A stretch of 64,000 bases of DNA from Vibrio fortis (lineage in GTDB: Bacteria; Pseudomonadota; Gammaproteobacteria; Enterobacterales; Vibrionaceae). The DNA lies in the NCBI RefSeq assembly GCF_000695685.1, contig NZ_JFFR01000002.1, forward strand, positions 806,001 to 870,000, read 5' to 3'. The notes under the pieces are model-generated. The model had not been told where the DNA came from. It worked only from the letters and a program-made list of their open reading frames with translations, and ran no database searches. Numbering within the stretch: the first letter of the stretch is position 1; each line of letters begins with the position of its first letter. Shown in pieces: positions 40,957 through 50,977 of this stretch. A program made the position numbers and the translations under genes.

Positions 40957-41958
40957 ATGAAACTTGTCCGTTTTTTACCTCTACTTCTATTGTCTTTTTC
41001 ATCGATCGCCTCAGAACGTTCTACCGTCACTTTCGCTCTCGATAACGACGGCATTTTTGGCGTCGACCAAGACTATACGAACGGCTTGTTTTTAAGCTAT
41101 ACCTCATCGGGAATCACTCCCTACAGCTGGGCCAAACCATTAAGCCTTTCGGCTTGGGGCGCTAGCTCGCTTGATAAATGGGAAATCACCATCGGTCACA
41201 AAATGTATACCCCATCCGATATTGAGGTGACTGAACCTTTAGCCAATGATCGTCCGTATGCTGGTTTCCTCCACTCAGAATTTAACTACATCAGTCTTCA
41301 CCCACAACAGGCTCAACGGTTCAACCTAACCCTGGGTACGACTGGTGAAAGTGCACTTTCTGAACAAGCACAAAAACTCGTGCACTCCATTACCAAGTCT
41401 GATGAACCAAATGGTTGGGAATTCCAGGTCGATGATGAGTTCGTCGGCAGTGTCGGTTACCTTAGCCACTTCAATATGATGCGTGCTCGCTCTATCGCAA
41501 ATACTGATTTCGAAATATCTAACGTGTCAGAAATTAACGCGGGTAACTTTAGGAGCGACATTTCAACAGGCTTTATGCTTCGTTGGGGTACTGACCTCGG
41601 TGGTAACTTTGGTGCGGCAACCATCACCTCAGAAAATCCGTTCCGCCCAGGTATGATTGGCGCTTCGAATAGAGGTTGGTTTACTTATGCTGGTATCGAA
41701 GGCCGTTATCGCTTCAATGATATTACGATTGAGGGTGACCGCTCTGGTGTTGAGAAGTATGCGCTAGAAAATGGCGAAAACCCAGCCATCTATGATGTGA
41801 CTTTAGAGAATATTCAAGCCACTGCAGTAGCTGGTGTTGCTTGGTACAATCAACATGTGGGCGCAGCGTTCTCATTAACCATGAAAACACCTGATTATGA
41901 AGAAGCCAAAGAGTCCATTTATACAACAGGTGGTGTGACTTTCTTTGCGTTCTTTTAG
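40957..41958 (+). CDS. LpxR-type lipid A 3'-O-deacylase, outer membrane (DUF2219)
   Basis: A 333-residue precursor with signal peptide MKLVRFLPLLLLSFSSIAS. The mature protein has the LpxR family hallmarks: an N-terminal strand with the LDNDG motif (Asn-Asp of the active site), the TNG block, NDRPYAGFLHSEF, and the LVHSITKSDEPNGWEFQ segment that carries the catalytic histidine. It ends in phenylalanine (TFFAFF) for barrel assembly. In Salmonella and Helicobacter, LpxR removes the 3'-acyloxyacyl chain of lipid A in the outer leaflet. The start at 40957 was chosen for the signal peptide; an upstream in-frame start would add 31 residues. It stands alone between pflB and pflA, with its own terminator. 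Confidence 0.85.
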   Translation: MKLVRFLPLLLLSFSSIASERSTVTFALDNDGIFGVDQDYTNGLFLSYTSSGITPYSWAKPLSLSAWGASSLDKWEITIGHKMYTPSDIEVTEPLANDRPYAGFLHSEFNYISLHPQQAQRFNLTLGTTGESALSEQAQKLVHSITKSDEPNGWEFQVDDEFVGSVGYLSHFNMMRARSIANTDFEISNVSEINAGNFRSDISTGFMLRWGTDLGGNFGAATITSENPFRPGMIGASNRGWFTYAGIEGRYRFNDITIEGDRSGVEKYALENGENPAIYDVTLENIQATAVAGVAWYNQHVGAAFSLTMKTPDYEEAKESIYTTGGVTFFAFF

Positions 41959-42000
41959 ACAAAAAGTAACGAAATTATTCATTTGCTAAACATAGAGATA

Positions 42001-42035
42001 AAGGCAATCAACTTCGGTGTTGATTGCCTTTATTT
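42001..42035 (+). terminator. lpxR-type gene terminator
   Basis: AAGGCAATCAAC / GTTGATTGCCTT, perfect 12-bp stem, loop TTCGGT, with T-rich sequence downstream. Confidence 0.9.
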
Positions 42036-42121
42036 TTGGGCGTTCAAAGGGGATTGACCCTATTTTATGTACCGTTTTTGTAATAAAATAACCAACATAA
42101 ATACTAATACGAGAGCAGCTC

Positions 42122-42862
42122 ATGTCTACAACTGGTCGCATTCACTCATTCGAATCTTGTGGTACCGTCGACGGCCCAGGAATCCGCTTTATTGTGTTTC
42201 TACAGGGCTGTTTAATGCGCTGTATGTATTGTCATAACCGTGACACTTGGGACACTCATGACGGCAAAGAAGTTACCGTTGAGGAGATCATCAACGAAGC
42301 AAAATCGTATCGTCATTTTATGAAGGCCTCAGGTGGTGGTGTGACATGTTCAGGCGGCGAAGCGATGCTTCAACCTGAGTTTGTACGCGACTTCTTCTTA
42401 GCAGCAAAAGCCGAAGGTATACACACTTGTCTTGATACTAACGGCTACATCCGTAAACACACCGAAGTTGTTGATGAAGTTCTCGACGCTGCAGATTTGG
42501 TGATGTTGGACCTCAAGCATATGCGAGATGAGATTCACCAAGATTTCATCGGTGTCTCTAATAAACGTACTCTAGACTTCGCGCGCTATTTACACAAAAT
42601 TGGTAAGACGACGTGGATTCGTTACGTAGTGGTACCTGGTTACACAGATAACCCTGAAGATGCTCGCCTATTAGGTGAATTCATCAAAGACATGGACAAC
42701 ATCGAAAAAGTTGAGCTACTACCGTACCACAAACTTGGCGCTCACAAGTGGGAAGCTCTAGGCATTGAGTACCCTCTAGAAGGCGTAAATCCGCCAAGCA
42801 AAGAGACCATGGATGAGATCGTATCAATACTGAGTGAGTACCACTCAAACGTTAAATACTGA
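42122..42862 (+). CDS. pflA: Pyruvate formate-lyase 1 activating enzyme
   Basis: Radical SAM enzyme that installs the glycyl radical on PflB. The 246-residue product, the same length as in E. coli, has the CxxxCxxC cluster motif at C30, C34 and C37 ([16 protein letters not shown]), the glycine-rich [15 protein letters not shown] segment and the [14 protein letters not shown]-terminal block. GAGAGC near the ATG is a weak ribosome binding site. It has its own promoter region of about 160 bp after the upstream terminator. Confidence 0.97.
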   Translation: MSTTGRIHSFESCGTVDGPGIRFIVFLQGCLMRCMYCHNRDTWDTHDGKEVTVEEIINEAKSYRHFMKASGGGVTCSGGEAMLQPEFVRDFFLAAKAEGIHTCLDTNGYIRKHTEVVDEVLDAADLVMLDLKHMRDEIHQDFIGVSNKRTLDFARYLHKIGKTTWIRYVVVPGYTDNPEDARLLGEFIKDMDNIEKVELLPYHKLGAHKWEALGIEYPLEGVNPPSKETMDEIVSILSEYHSNVKY

Positions 42863-42879
42863 TCCACCAATTCTCTGAG

Positions 42880-42907
42880 AGCGCTTCATTTGATGAGGCG
42901 CTTTTTT
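42880..42907 (+). terminator. pflA terminator
   Basis: AGCGCTTCAT / ATGAGGCGCT stem (one G-U pair) with a 3-base loop, followed by six T residues. Confidence 0.88.
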
Positions 42908-43099
42908 ATTGGCGCTCTACCTCGCCACTCATTCACGGTTTCTATTCATCTCCTCTCATTTTTCGTTACAACTTCTGTTGATCATTTCAAAAAAACGTAT
43001 TAAATCCGTGTTGAGATCATGTTTCGGTAAGTAGAATTGCTGTTACTCTTACTTCAACAAACAAATTACAACATTTAGTTTTTTAGTGAGGTTCCTCCC

Positions 43100-43600
43100 A
43101 TGGAAATGACCAATGCTCAGCGTCTAATTCTATCAAATCAATACTACCTAATGTCTCAAATGGATCCTGAGAACTCAGCTAAATACCAACGTCTACAAAC
43201 GATTGTAGAACGTGGTTACGAACTACAAATGCGTGAACTGAACAAAGAGTTTGGTTGCCTAACAGAAGCAGAGTGTCGTGAAATTATCGACATCATGGAG
43301 ATGTACCACGCGATGCAAGAATCAAACAAAATGCTTGCAGAAGACGAGCGTAAAGAAGTAGATCAACGTCGTTTACAGTTCCTAGGTTTTGACATTGCAT
43401 CTGAAGCACAGATCGTACATTACGTGCGCTTCCTGACTGATTCGGAAGGCCTTTACCCGCAGTTTGATAAAGCGGATCACCACTTCAACAGCCAGATGCC
43501 GATGCTTGATAAGTACCGCCGCATGCTGACGACATGGCGCAACTGCCCTCGCCAATACCACCTATGTGCGACAGAACTATCTCAAATCTTCAACGCATAA
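43100..43600 (+). CDS. yfbU: YfbU family protein
   Basis: A 166-residue protein aligning end to end with E. coli YfbU (164 residues): [18 protein letters not shown] at the start, then [32 protein letters not shown] and [18 protein letters not shown] at the end. All-helical and soluble. Overproduction of the E. coli protein is toxic, but no molecular function is established. Monocistronic, with a GAGG ribosome binding site and a terminator shared with the convergent mipA-like gene. Confidence 0.93.
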   Translation: MEMTNAQRLILSNQYYLMSQMDPENSAKYQRLQTIVERGYELQMRELNKEFGCLTEAECREIIDIMEMYHAMQESNKMLAEDERKEVDQRRLQFLGFDIASEAQIVHYVRFLTDSEGLYPQFDKADHHFNSQMPMLDKYRRMLTTWRNCPRQYHLCATELSQIFNA

Positions 43601-43618
43601 TAGATAAGTAAAAATAAT

Positions 43619-43646
43619 AAAGGGTTGCTCATGAGCAACCCTTTTT
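43619..43646. terminator. Bidirectional terminator yfbU / mipA-like gene
   Basis: Palindrome AAAGGGTTGCTC / GAGCAACCCTTT followed by T residues on the plus strand and A residues before it, between two convergent genes. Confidence 0.9.
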
Positions 43647-43679
43647 CGTTCGATTCTCTTAAAGAGAGAAAATCAGTAA

Positions 43680-44435
43680 TTAGAAGACGTAGGCGATGCC
43701 GACGTTTGCCGTAGTATTGACACCACTCTCGATAATTGGACTCTTCTCAATATCGCCTTCTAGATTGGTATAACGGACACCACCAGTTACACGGATATTT
43801 GGCGTGATATGCATATAACCACCTAAACCAATAAAATACTGACCATCCCAATCCGCATCAAACTCATCTAGCGTTGTTCTATTAGCTTCATCCGAGCTCA
43901 CACCATAAAGATGATTGTTAATACGTTCGCTGTTGTAAGCGTAACCAATCGAAGGGGTAATCGCCCAACCTTTGCGTCGAATCGGTAGTCGCCAAGCCGC
44001 CTCTCCATACACACCATTATGTTTAAAACCGATGTCTGAACCAATCGTCGCTTCGAACATACCAACCAATGTAATGACTTGATAACTTACGCCACCTAAT
44101 ATCGATGCTTCACGCTCATCAAGCTTTTGAATGTCAACATTATCGGAATCACTAGGTTTTAAGGTTCTTGGGTCGTACACCGCTCTAAATACAATGTTCT
44201 GAGGTGTGCCAACTGGGAATAGACGATAACCGGCACTGAAACCACGCATAAAGAAGTGCTCTCCCTCATAACCAACCATTGGGATCACGGCTCTATTTGA
44301 AGGGGTTTCTTTATACACAGCTGGAGAGTAAGAAGCTGCAACACCTAAAGACCATTGAGATATCTTTGCTTGCACCCCAGAAGTCGCCAATAAAGTGGTG
44401 CCCACCACTAACGCTTTTACCCAATTACTCTTCAC
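43680..44435 (-). CDS. MipA/OmpV family outer membrane protein
   Basis: A 251-residue beta-barrel protein. The chosen GTG start at 44435 follows AAGG and gives a signal peptide (WVKALVVGTTLLATSGVQA) at the N-terminus. The mature sequence begins KISQWSLGVAASYSPAVYK and has the family blocks VIPMVGYEGEHFFMRGFSAGYRLF, FEATIGSDIGFKHNG and a C-terminal phenylalanine (NVGIAYVF). MipA was described as a scaffold for murein synthases and OmpV as an osmoregulated Vibrio outer membrane protein; the function here is not certain. An upstream in-frame start would bury the signal peptide. Confidence 0.82.
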   Translation of the reverse strand: MKSNWVKALVVGTTLLATSGVQAKISQWSLGVAASYSPAVYKETPSNRAVIPMVGYEGEHFFMRGFSAGYRLFPVGTPQNIVFRAVYDPRTLKPSDSDNVDIQKLDEREASILGGVSYQVITLVGMFEATIGSDIGFKHNGVYGEAAWRLPIRRKGWAITPSIGYAYNSERINNHLYGVSSDEANRTTLDEFDADWDGQYFIGLGGYMHITPNIRVTGGVRYTNLEGDIEKSPIIESGVNTTANVGIAYVF

Positions 44436-44789
44436 TGCTAAAACCTTATTCACATCGTCTAAATAAAAACCAAAGCCATTATATGGTACGAAATACCCAA
44501 AAATCAACCATACACAGAATCAATACCAGATATTACATATTTTTATCTATCAAATAATAAAAACTGAAAATTTAAAACTCTGTTTAAAAAGGCTTCGTAT
44601 AAAAAGTAATTTGTTTAAGTATAAACCCGCAGTTCGCAACATTCGCGGACATCACAATTCAGACAAAAATGTAAATAAATGCATAATTGTTAAGCAAAAT
44701 TGTATAAGCGGGTCTAGGCTTAAGTTGTGGGGAGTTCGTAATTTTCAATCGCTCGTCAGTTTTGACAGGTTAACAAGGGGAATGTGACT
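44436..44789. other. Divergent region mipA-like / prkA
   Basis: This 354-bp AT-rich stretch contains the promoters of two divergent genes. No gene, dyad or riboswitch could be supported. The last 15 bp carry the AAGGGG ribosome binding site of prkA. Confidence 0.45.
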
Positions 44790-46724
44790 ATGAGTATTTT
44801 CGACCACTATCAATCACGCTATGAAGCAGCCAAGGAAGAAGAGCTGACTCTGCAAGAGTTCCTTGGGCTGTGTAAAGACGATAAAAGTGCTTATGCCAAC
44901 GCTGCTGAGCGCCTGTTGCTTGCGATCGGTAAGCCTGAAGTCATCGACACCGCACAAGACCCTCAGCTCAGCCGAATTTTCTCTAACCGAGTGATATCTC
45001 GTTATCGAGAATTTGAAGACTTCTATGGCATGGAAGACGCTATCGAACAGATTGTTTCTTATCTAAAACATGCTGCGCAAGGGTTAGAAGAGCGCAAACA
45101 AATTCTGTACCTTCTTGGCCCAGTGGGTGGTGGTAAATCCTCTCTGGCTGAGAAACTAAAATCACTGATGCAAAAAGTGCCGATTTACGTACTTTGCGCT
45201 GACGGCGAGCGAAGCCCTGTTAATGACCACCCATTCTGTCTATTCGACGTTAACGAAGATGGCGACGTACTGAAGCAAGAGTATGGCATCGAGAAGCGTT
45301 ACCTACGCTCAATTATGTCTCCGTGGGCTGCAAAGCGTCTGCATGAATTTGGTGGCGACATTTCTCGCTTCAAAGTCGTGAAAGTACGCCCTTCAATCCT
45401 CGATCAGGTTGCTATCGCCAAAACCGAGCCGGGTGATGAAAACAACCAAGACATCTCATCATTGGTTGGTAAAGTTGATATCCGTAAACTCGAGCACTTC
45501 TCTCAAGATGATCCTGATGCATATAGCTATTCTGGCGCATTGTGTAAGGCGAACCAAGGTCTGATGGAATTTGTAGAGATGTTTAAGGCACCAATTAAAG
45601 TGCTACACCCTCTACTAACCGCAACCCAAGAAGGTAACTTCAACGGTACTGAAGGCCTTTCAGCTCTGCCATTCGACGGCATGATCCTCGCGCACTCAAA
45701 TGAATCTGAGTGGCAGACATTCCGTAACAACAAAAACAACGAAGCTTTCCTAGACCGTGTGTACATTGTAAAAGTCCCTTACTGCCTACGCGTATCTGAA
45801 GAAGTGAAAATCTATCAGAAACTGCTTGAGCACAGTGAACTGTCAAAAGCACCATGTTCACCGAGCACACTCGAGCTACTCTCTCAATTCAGCATCCTGT
45901 CTCGTCTGAAAGAGCCTGAAAACTCATCGCTATTCTCAAAAATGCGCGTTTACGATGGTGAGACGCTTAAAGATACCGATCCAAAAGCGAAGAGCTACCA
46001 AGAGTACCGTGACTACGCAGGTGTAGACGAAGGTATGTCAGGTCTATCGACTCGTTTCGCCTTTAAGATTCTTTCAAGAGTATTCAACTTCGACCAAACC
46101 GAAGTCGCGGCAAACCCAGTACACCTCTTCTACGTCATTGAGCAACAAATCGAGCGAGAGCAGTTCCCTCAAGAGACTGCAGAGAAGTACCTAGAGTTCT
46201 TGAAAGGCTACCTAGTACCTCGCTACGTGGAGTTCATTGGCAAAGAGATTCAAACCGCATACTTAGAGTCATACTCTGAGTACGGCCAAAACATCTTTGA
46301 CCGCTATGTCACCTACGCTGACTTTTGGATTCAAGACCAAGAGTACCGTGATCCTGAAACAGGTCAGCTATTCGACCGAGCTTCACTGAATGGTGAACTC
46401 GAAAAAATTGAGAAAACCGCGGGTATTAGTAACCCTAAAGACTTCCGTAATGAAATTGTGAACTTCGTGCTTCGTGCGAAAGCGAACAACAATGGTAAGA
46501 ACCCAGTTTGGACCAGTTACGAGAAGCTACGCACTGTGATTGAGAAGAAAATGTTCTCGAACACCGAAGAGTTACTACCGGTTATCTCTTTCAATGCGAA
46601 AACATCTTCTGAAGACCAGAAGAAGCACGATGACTTCGTCGCTCGTATGATGGAAAAAGGCTACACCGAGAAACAAGTAAGACTGCTCTCTGAATGGTAC
46701 CTAAGAGTTCGTAAGTCCTCATAA
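44790..46724 (+). CDS. PrkA family serine protein kinase (YeaG)
   Basis: A 644-residue AAA+-fused protein kinase, exactly the length of E. coli YeaG. The N-terminal AAA domain has Walker A GPVGGGKS at 110-117; the C-terminal part is the PrkA kinase domain. The ATG at 44790 follows AAGGGG; the GTG two codons upstream is rejected. Forms a stress operon with yeaH and ycgB, typically induced by starvation or stationary phase. Targets are not well defined. Confidence 0.95.
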   Translation: MSIFDHYQSRYEAAKEEELTLQEFLGLCKDDKSAYANAAERLLLAIGKPEVIDTAQDPQLSRIFSNRVISRYREFEDFYGMEDAIEQIVSYLKHAAQGLEERKQILYLLGPVGGGKSSLAEKLKSLMQKVPIYVLCADGERSPVNDHPFCLFDVNEDGDVLKQEYGIEKRYLRSIMSPWAAKRLHEFGGDISRFKVVKVRPSILDQVAIAKTEPGDENNQDISSLVGKVDIRKLEHFSQDDPDAYSYSGALCKANQGLMEFVEMFKAPIKVLHPLLTATQEGNFNGTEGLSALPFDGMILAHSNESEWQTFRNNKNNEAFLDRVYIVKVPYCLRVSEEVKIYQKLLEHSELSKAPCSPSTLELLSQFSILSRLKEPENSSLFSKMRVYDGETLKDTDPKAKSYQEYRDYAGVDEGMSGLSTRFAFKILSRVFNFDQTEVAANPVHLFYVIEQQIEREQFPQETAEKYLEFLKGYLVPRYVEFIGKEIQTAYLESYSEYGQNIFDRYVTYADFWIQDQEYRDPETGQLFDRASLNGELEKIEKTAGISNPKDFRNEIVNFVLRAKANNNGKNPVWTSYEKLRTVIEKKMFSNTEELLPVISFNAKTSSEDQKKHDDFVARMMEKGYTEKQVRLLSEWYLRVRKSS

Positions 46725-46737
46725 ACCAAAACGTGCA

Positions 46738-46760
46738 GAGCTGCCTAACGCAGGCAGCTC
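46738..46760 (+). other. Intra-operon hairpin between prkA and yeaH
   Basis: Perfect 9-bp stem, GAGCTGCCT / AGGCAGCTC, loop AACGC, with no T-run after it. It lies 14 bp after the prkA stop. It probably adjusts mRNA processing or stability rather than ending transcription. Confidence 0.55.
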
Positions 46761-46810
46761 CACTACTCACAAGAAGTAGGTTCACGACGTAAATTTGAGA
46801 GGGAGTTCTT

Positions 46811-48082
46811 ATGGCACAATTTATTGATCGGAGGCTCAATGGTAAGAATAAGAGCGCAGTGAACAGGCAGCGCTTCATTCGACGCCATAAAGAGCAAATC
46901 AAAGAGTCGGTAGCAGATGCTGTTAACCGTCGCTCAATCACCAACACCGAAACGGGTGAGGATGTCTCGATCCCACACAAAGACATCAAAGAGCCAAGCT
47001 TCCATCAAGGGCAAGGAGGCGTGCGCGAGCGCGTTCACCCAGGTAACGACCAATTTATCACTGGCGACAAAATTGAGCGTCCGAAAGGTGGTGGGCAAGG
47101 CGGAGGTTCAGGACAGGGCGAAGCAAGTCCAGATGGTGAAGGGCAAGACGAATTTATCTTTCAGATCTCCAAAGACGAATATTTAGACATTCTGTTTGAA
47201 GACCTCGAGCTGCCTAATCTAGAAAAAAATCAAATCAACAAAATCACCGAGTGGAAGACGCACCGCTCTGGTTACCAAACCGCAGGTATCCCATCGAACA
47301 TTGCTGTGGTTCGCTCGCTACAACAGTCGCTTGCAAGAAGAACAGCGATGACAGCAGGCAAACGTCGCGAATTGAACTCATTGATGGAGCAACTCGACAA
47401 AGTTCAAATGACAGAGCCCGCTCAGCCTTTCGAAGAGACGCGACTTAAAGAAGAGATCGCCGAATTAAGGAAGAAAATCGAAAGCGTGCCATTCATTGAC
47501 ACGTTTGACCTGCGCTACAAGAACTACGAGAAGCGCCCTATCCCATCTAGCCAAGCGGTTATGTTCTGCTTAATGGATGTGTCAGGCTCAATGGATCAAG
47601 CAACAAAAGACATCGCAAAACGCTTCTATGTGTTGCTGTACCTCTTCTTGAACCGTACCTATGAGAACGTTGACGTTGTGTTCATTCGCCACCACACACA
47701 AGCGAAAGAAGTCGATGAACATGAATTTTTCTACTCACAAGAGACAGGCGGAACGATCGTATCCAGTGCCCTTAAGTTAATGGACGAAATTGTTGCGGAG
47801 CGTTATCCGTCAAATGAGTGGAACATATACGCTGCACAAGCATCCGATGGCGATAACTGGGCAGACGACTCCCCGCGCTGTAAAGAACTGCTTGTGAACA
47901 AACTACTGCCAACCTGTCAGTACTACTCCTACATAGAAATCACTCGTCGTTCGCACCAAACGTTGTGGCATGAGTATGAGAAGTTAGAAGCAAGCTTCGA
48001 TAACTTCGCCATGAAAAACATAAAAACCGTGGACGACATTTTCCCGGTATTCAGAGAACTGTTCCAGAAAGAGACAGCGTAA
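46811..48082 (+). CDS. YeaH/YhbH family protein (DUF444)
   Basis: A 423-residue protein with a basic N-terminus, a Gly/Gln-rich linker (about 92-112) and a von Willebrand A-like domain with the metal-site motif D256-V-S258-G-S260-M. In Bacillus and enterics the family (YhbH, YeaH) is encoded next to PrkA and SpoVR and acts in the general stress or sporulation programme. It lies 86 bp after prkA and 11 bp before ycgB. Confidence 0.93.
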   Translation: MAQFIDRRLNGKNKSAVNRQRFIRRHKEQIKESVADAVNRRSITNTETGEDVSIPHKDIKEPSFHQGQGGVRERVHPGNDQFITGDKIERPKGGGQGGGSGQGEASPDGEGQDEFIFQISKDEYLDILFEDLELPNLEKNQINKITEWKTHRSGYQTAGIPSNIAVVRSLQQSLARRTAMTAGKRRELNSLMEQLDKVQMTEPAQPFEETRLKEEIAELRKKIESVPFIDTFDLRYKNYEKRPIPSSQAVMFCLMDVSGSMDQATKDIAKRFYVLLYLFLNRTYENVDVVFIRHHTQAKEVDEHEFFYSQETGGTIVSSALKLMDEIVAERYPSNEWNIYAAQASDGDNWADDSPRCKELLVNKLLPTCQYYSYIEITRRSHQTLWHEYEKLEASFDNFAMKNIKTVDDIFPVFRELFQKETA

Positions 48083-48093
48083 GGAGGCTTTTC

Positions 48094-49656
48094 ATGACAG
48101 CAAAATCAAGCGTTGCAGAGAAAGATAGCCCTGCGGATAAAAACAGAGGCAAGATGCTGCCAGACGGCCCTGATTGGACGTTTAACCTCTTAGAACAATA
48201 CCATGTCGAGATCAAACGTGTGGCCGAGCACTACCGACTCGACACCTATCCTAACCAAATCGAGGTTATTACCTCTGAGCAGATGATGGACGCCTACTCA
48301 AGTATTGGCATGCCCATCAATTACAACCACTGGTCATTTGGTAAAAAGTTCATCCAAACCGAGCAAAACTACAAGCACGGTCAGATGGGGCTTGCTTATG
48401 AGATCGTGATTAACTCAAATCCATGTATTGCCTACCTAATGGAAGAGAACACGGTGACGATGCAGGCGTTGGTAATGGCGCACGCATGTTACGGGCATAA
48501 CTCTTTCTTTAAAGGCAACTACCTATTCCAAACATGGACCGATGCGAGCTCTATCATCGACTATCTTCTGTTCGCGAAAAAGTACATTGCGGACTGTGAA
48601 GAAAAGTACGGCGTCTCTGAAGTCGAACAGCTACTCGATTCGTGCCACGCCTTGATGAATTACGGTGTAGACCGCTATAAACGACCAGAGAAAATTTCTA
48701 TCGCTGAAGAGACAGCACGTCAACAAGAGCGAGAGGCATACCTGCAGTCTCAAGTGAATGAACTGTGGCGTACTGTACCGAAGAACCGCGATAAAGAGGA
48801 AGAGCAGAAGGTACGTTTCCCTAGTGAACCACAAGAGAACATTCTCTACTTCATCGAGAAAAATGCGCCGCTGCTAGAACCGTGGCAACGAGAGTGTGTT
48901 CGTATCGTGCGCAAGATCAGCCAGTATTTCTACCCACAAAAACAGACTCAAGTGATGAACGAAGGCTGGGCGACCTTCTGGCACTATACGATTTTGAATC
49001 ATCTTTACGATGAAGCTTTGGTCAGTGACAAATTCATTCTGGAGTTCCTGCATAGCCACACCAGTGTTGTCGCACAACCTGCCTACAACAGCCCTTATTT
49101 CAGCGGAATTAACCCTTACGCACTCGGCTTTGCGATGTTCCAAGATATACGTCGAATCTGTGAGAATCCTACAGATGAAGACAAGGAGTGGTTCCCTGAG
49201 CTGGCTGGTAGTGATTGGCTCGAGGCTGTTCACTTTGCTATGCATAACTTCAAAGATGAAAGCTTTATCAGCCAATATCTGTCACCAAAGATCATTCGCG
49301 ACTTTAAGCTGTTCTCGATACTCGATGATGACCGTAAAAGCGTGATTGAGGTGAGTGCGATTCATGATGAAATGGGCTACCGCATGATTCGTGAAAAACT
49401 CGCAGCGCAATACAACTTGAGCAACCTAGAACCAAACATTCAAGTCTTCAACGTGGATGTGCGCGGTGACCGTTCAATGACTCTACAATACGTACCTCAC
49501 GACCGTATTCCGCTTGATAAAGGCTACGACGAGGTAATGAAGCACCTCTATCGTCTATGGGGTTTTGACGTGATATTGGAAGAGCTCAAAGACACAGGAC
49601 ATAGAGAAATCCTTGCGACGTGTCCAAAGCGTAACGATTATGGCTCGAAGATCTAA
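48094..49656 (+). CDS. SpoVR family protein (YcgB)
   Basis: A 520-residue protein close to E. coli YcgB (510 residues) and related to Bacillus SpoVR. It has the conserved blocks GPDWTFNLLEQYHVEIKRVA, YPNQIEVITSEQMMDAYSS, NEGWATFWHYTILNHLYDE and PYALGFAMFQDIRRICE, with several conserved His residues that suggest metal binding. TAAGGAGG directly precedes the ATG. Last gene of the prkA-yeaH-ycgB operon. Confidence 0.94.
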   Translation: MTAKSSVAEKDSPADKNRGKMLPDGPDWTFNLLEQYHVEIKRVAEHYRLDTYPNQIEVITSEQMMDAYSSIGMPINYNHWSFGKKFIQTEQNYKHGQMGLAYEIVINSNPCIAYLMEENTVTMQALVMAHACYGHNSFFKGNYLFQTWTDASSIIDYLLFAKKYIADCEEKYGVSEVEQLLDSCHALMNYGVDRYKRPEKISIAEETARQQEREAYLQSQVNELWRTVPKNRDKEEEQKVRFPSEPQENILYFIEKNAPLLEPWQRECVRIVRKISQYFYPQKQTQVMNEGWATFWHYTILNHLYDEALVSDKFILEFLHSHTSVVAQPAYNSPYFSGINPYALGFAMFQDIRRICENPTDEDKEWFPELAGSDWLEAVHFAMHNFKDESFISQYLSPKIIRDFKLFSILDDDRKSVIEVSAIHDEMGYRMIREKLAAQYNLSNLEPNIQVFNVDVRGDRSMTLQYVPHDRIPLDKGYDEVMKHLYRLWGFDVILEELKDTGHREILATCPKRNDYGSKI

Positions 49657-49701
49657 CTCAGTTTCAAACCACATCATGTAGAAAACAAGTAATATAAACA
49701 A

Positions 49702-49733
49702 AAAAGCGCACTGGTCGAAACCAATGCGCTTTT
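49702..49733 (+). terminator. prkA-yeaH-ycgB operon terminator
   Basis: AAAAGCGCA-TGGT / ACCA-TGCGCTTTT stem with one unpaired base on each side and a CGAA tetraloop, followed by T residues. It lies between ycgB and the convergent sohB. Confidence 0.88.
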
Positions 49734-49776
49734 GTTTTCCAGCACTTTAAATTAAAAGCCATGCGATAAAGACAGC

Positions 49777-50844
49777 TTATACAATTGGCTTTTGGCCACG
49801 CTCAATCAGCTTCAGCAAAATATTATCTGCCGACTTACCTGCTACTCCAGCAAGTTTGTCTGATAGCTTCTTCTTCTGAACATAGTGAATCGCAAGAACC
49901 GTTTTCTCTTTGCACGCACCCACTACGATGTCATCAGAAGTGCGAATTTCATCGACTAAACCTAGAGCGTGAGCTTGAGTACCAAACCAGTGTTCACCAG
50001 TCGCTACTTTTTCTAGGTCTAAGCCTGGGCGGTGATCGCGAATAAAGTCTTTGAATAAACCGTGAGTCTCTTCGAGCTCCTGCTTGAACTTCTCGCGCGC
50101 TTTATCGTTGTTTTCACCGAACATAGTCAAGGTGCGTTTGTACTCACCGGCTGTCAGCTGTTCAAACTCAATGTCGTACTTTTTCAGTAGCTTATTGAAA
50201 TTAGGTAGTTGAGCAATAACACCAATAGAGCCAACAATAGCGAAAGGCGCTGAAACAATCTTATCGGCAATACATGCCATCATGTAGCCGCCACTCGCTG
50301 CTACCTTATCAACAGAGATCGTCAGAGGAAGACCCGCCGCTTTAATACGGTCAAGCTGAGAAGACGCTAAACCATAGCCGTGAACCATGCCGCCGCCAGA
50401 CTCAAGCTTAAGCAATACTTCATCGCCCTCACGAGCCACCGCTAATACAGCTGTTACCTCTTCACGAAGAGAAGCCACCTCTTTTGCATCAATACTGCCA
50501 TTGAATTCCAAAACAAACAGGTGCGGTTCGCGCTTGCTATCCAACTCGCCCTCTTTCGCTGCTTTTTTAACTTCTTTGCCGCGTGACTTGGTTTTCTCTT
50601 TTTCCGCTTTCTTTTCAGCCTTATCACGAGCCTTGATGAACGCATCATCATGTAAATGATGCTCTAGCTGCTCGATAGTCTGTTTGTGGTGATCAGATAG
50701 GTTAGTGATTTCCAGCTCACCTTTTATCGCGCTTGATTTGCCTCCCACCGATTTCGCAATCACTAAAATTGCAATAATGGCGATTACAACAGTCGCAATC
50801 TTGGCTAAAAACAAGCCGTAGTCCAACAAAAAGTCCAATGTCAT
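49777..50844 (-). CDS. sohB: Signal peptide peptidase-type protease SohB
   Basis: Inner membrane serine protease of the S49 family. The 355-residue protein has an N-terminal membrane segment (about 10-30), a charged Lys/Glu-rich stretch (70-105) and the protease domain with a Ser-Lys dyad: S184 in VAASGGYM and K236 in GEYKRTL, 52 residues apart as in E. coli SohB. It is divergent from yciK, the same arrangement as in E. coli, where topA and yciN are also near. Confidence 0.96.
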   Translation of the reverse strand: MTLDFLLDYGLFLAKIATVVIAIIAILVIAKSVGGKSSAIKGELEITNLSDHHKQTIEQLEHHLHDDAFIKARDKAEKKAEKEKTKSRGKEVKKAAKEGELDSKREPHLFVLEFNGSIDAKEVASLREEVTAVLAVAREGDEVLLKLESGGGMVHGYGLASSQLDRIKAAGLPLTISVDKVAASGGYMMACIADKIVSAPFAIVGSIGVIAQLPNFNKLLKKYDIEFEQLTAGEYKRTLTMFGENNDKAREKFKQELEETHGLFKDFIRDHRPGLDLEKVATGEHWFGTQAHALGLVDEIRTSDDIVVGACKEKTVLAIHYVQKKKLSDKLAGVAGKSADNILLKLIERGQKPIV

Positions 50845-50977
50845 ATCCCCTAATGTACGAATTAGTGTATTGTAACCATCTTGTCACGATTACCAAGAAT
50901 TTCTAATCATTCCTGCGGTTATCTGTGTGATTAAACATCAATGGAATGACGAACATAAAAATAGAAGGATAAGCACA

